In this document: piece after piece, positions 6,673-6,836 of the stretch | How the letters are laid out: each line of letters begins with the position of its first letter | Position numbering within the stretch: position 1 is the first letter of the stretch | Assembly (NCBI GenBank): GCA_014730235.1 | Contig: WJIO01000044.1 | Location: 1 to 6,836, forward strand | Reading direction: 5' to 3' | DNA from: Candidatus Poribacteria bacterium | Lineage (GTDB): Bacteria; Poribacteria; DTPJ01; WJIO01 | DNA length: 6,836 nt | Translations under genes and position numbers: made by a program | The notes under the pieces: generated by a model | The model's input: only the letters and a program-made list of their open reading frames with translations | Database searches by the model: none | What the model was told of the DNA's origin: nothing

Positions 6673-6771
6673 AAATAAAGTTTTTAGTCTGTATCAGAGA
6701 TTTTGGTTCATCCAGTTTGAATGTGGAGGTGTAAAAAACATTGTCCAATTAAGAAAAAAATATCCTCCATT

Positions 6772-6836
6772 TGTCATTCCTGCTTCAAGCTTTTTGAAAA
6801 AGCTTGAGCAAAAAGGAATAAGAGTTTCGCAGGAAT
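6772..6836. repeat. Nested palindrome at the right edge
   Basis: The outer left arm TGTCATTCCTGC (6772-6783) is matched by GCAGGAAT (6829-6836), where the sequence ends. Between them lies a second perfect palindrome with 11-bp arms, 6785-6795 and 6797-6807, around a single G (6796). It looks like the 6475-6504 hairpin opened by an inserted segment of about 40 bases. Confidence 0.7.

Larger units (their letters stand above)
6347..6836. other. 490-base non-coding region rich in palindromes and repeats
   Basis: I see no credible protein gene on either strand; stops are frequent in all frames. The region holds two diverged copies of a composite repeat (from 6384 and from 6622), several stem-loops, and candidate promoters on both strands. 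Its proximal half is probably the leader of the lipoprotein-transporter operon. No tRNA, rRNA or riboswitch was recognised. Confidence 0.7.
6622..6836. repeat. Composite repeat, copy 2, cut by the right edge
   Basis: Three blocks recur in the same order as in copy 1: 6622-6659 matches 6384-6421 (33 of 38 bases), 6701-6725 matches 6426-6450 (19 of 25), and 6772-6783 is identical to 6476-6487. Spacing grows from 238 to 275 to 296 bases, so this copy has gained DNA between blocks. The right part lies outside the window. Confidence 0.6.

Noticed and set aside
6721-6807. A 28-codon plus-strand frame with C-x3-C and C-x2-C spacing like a zinc site
   Set aside because: It has no Shine-Dalgarno, and its end is formed by the palindromic repeat and the inner hairpin. 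The cysteines probably come from repeat sequence by chance.
6377-6836. CRISPR array
   Set aside because: The repeats are few, diverged and unevenly spaced, and they contain long inverted arms; there are no regular spacers and no cas genes.

Overview
The window looks like a chromosomal segment from a Gram-negative (diderm) bacterium of moderate to low GC, with AT-rich intergenic DNA full of palindromic repeats. The envelope type is inferred from three things: a lipoprotein signal peptide, an adaptor carrying the R-x3-L-x6-S hairpin-tip motif used to dock on TolC-like channels, and MacB-type permeases. Repeat-rich secreted propeller-like proteins together with GTCATTCC palindromes are common in uncultured or delta-proteobacteria-like lineages, but the sequence alone does not settle the phylum. 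All convincing genes lie on the minus strand, so they read from right to left.

Layout from the right edge. Positions 6347-6836 are non-coding. They hold two diverged copies of a composite repeat with perfect hairpins, a candidate minus-strand promoter and a well-formed plus-strand promoter. Next comes a four-gene operon: a seven-repeat PD40/TolB-like lipoprotein (5297-6301), a 651-residue HlyD/MacA-type membrane-fusion protein (3317-5272), and two MacB-type permeases (2075-3316 and 718-1986). A 23-codon hydrophobic small ORF may lie between the permeases. A Rho-independent terminator at 633-669 follows the last permease. The left edge (1-473) holds the 5' part of a separate gene for an exported protein built from ~52-residue repeats.

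How the genes fit together: the fusion protein and the two permeases would form the inner-membrane and periplasmic parts of a MacAB-like, mechanotransmission-type efflux or export machine. The two permeases would pair as a heterodimer. No ATPase gene and no outer-membrane channel gene is present, so both must be encoded elsewhere. The propeller lipoprotein leads the operon and may be a periplasmic accessory part. The most unusual points are the ATPase-less double-permease operon, the very long adaptor hairpin, the ~110-residue insert near the adaptor C-terminus, the lipoprotein partner, the possible coupling peptide, and the composite palindromic repeats upstream.
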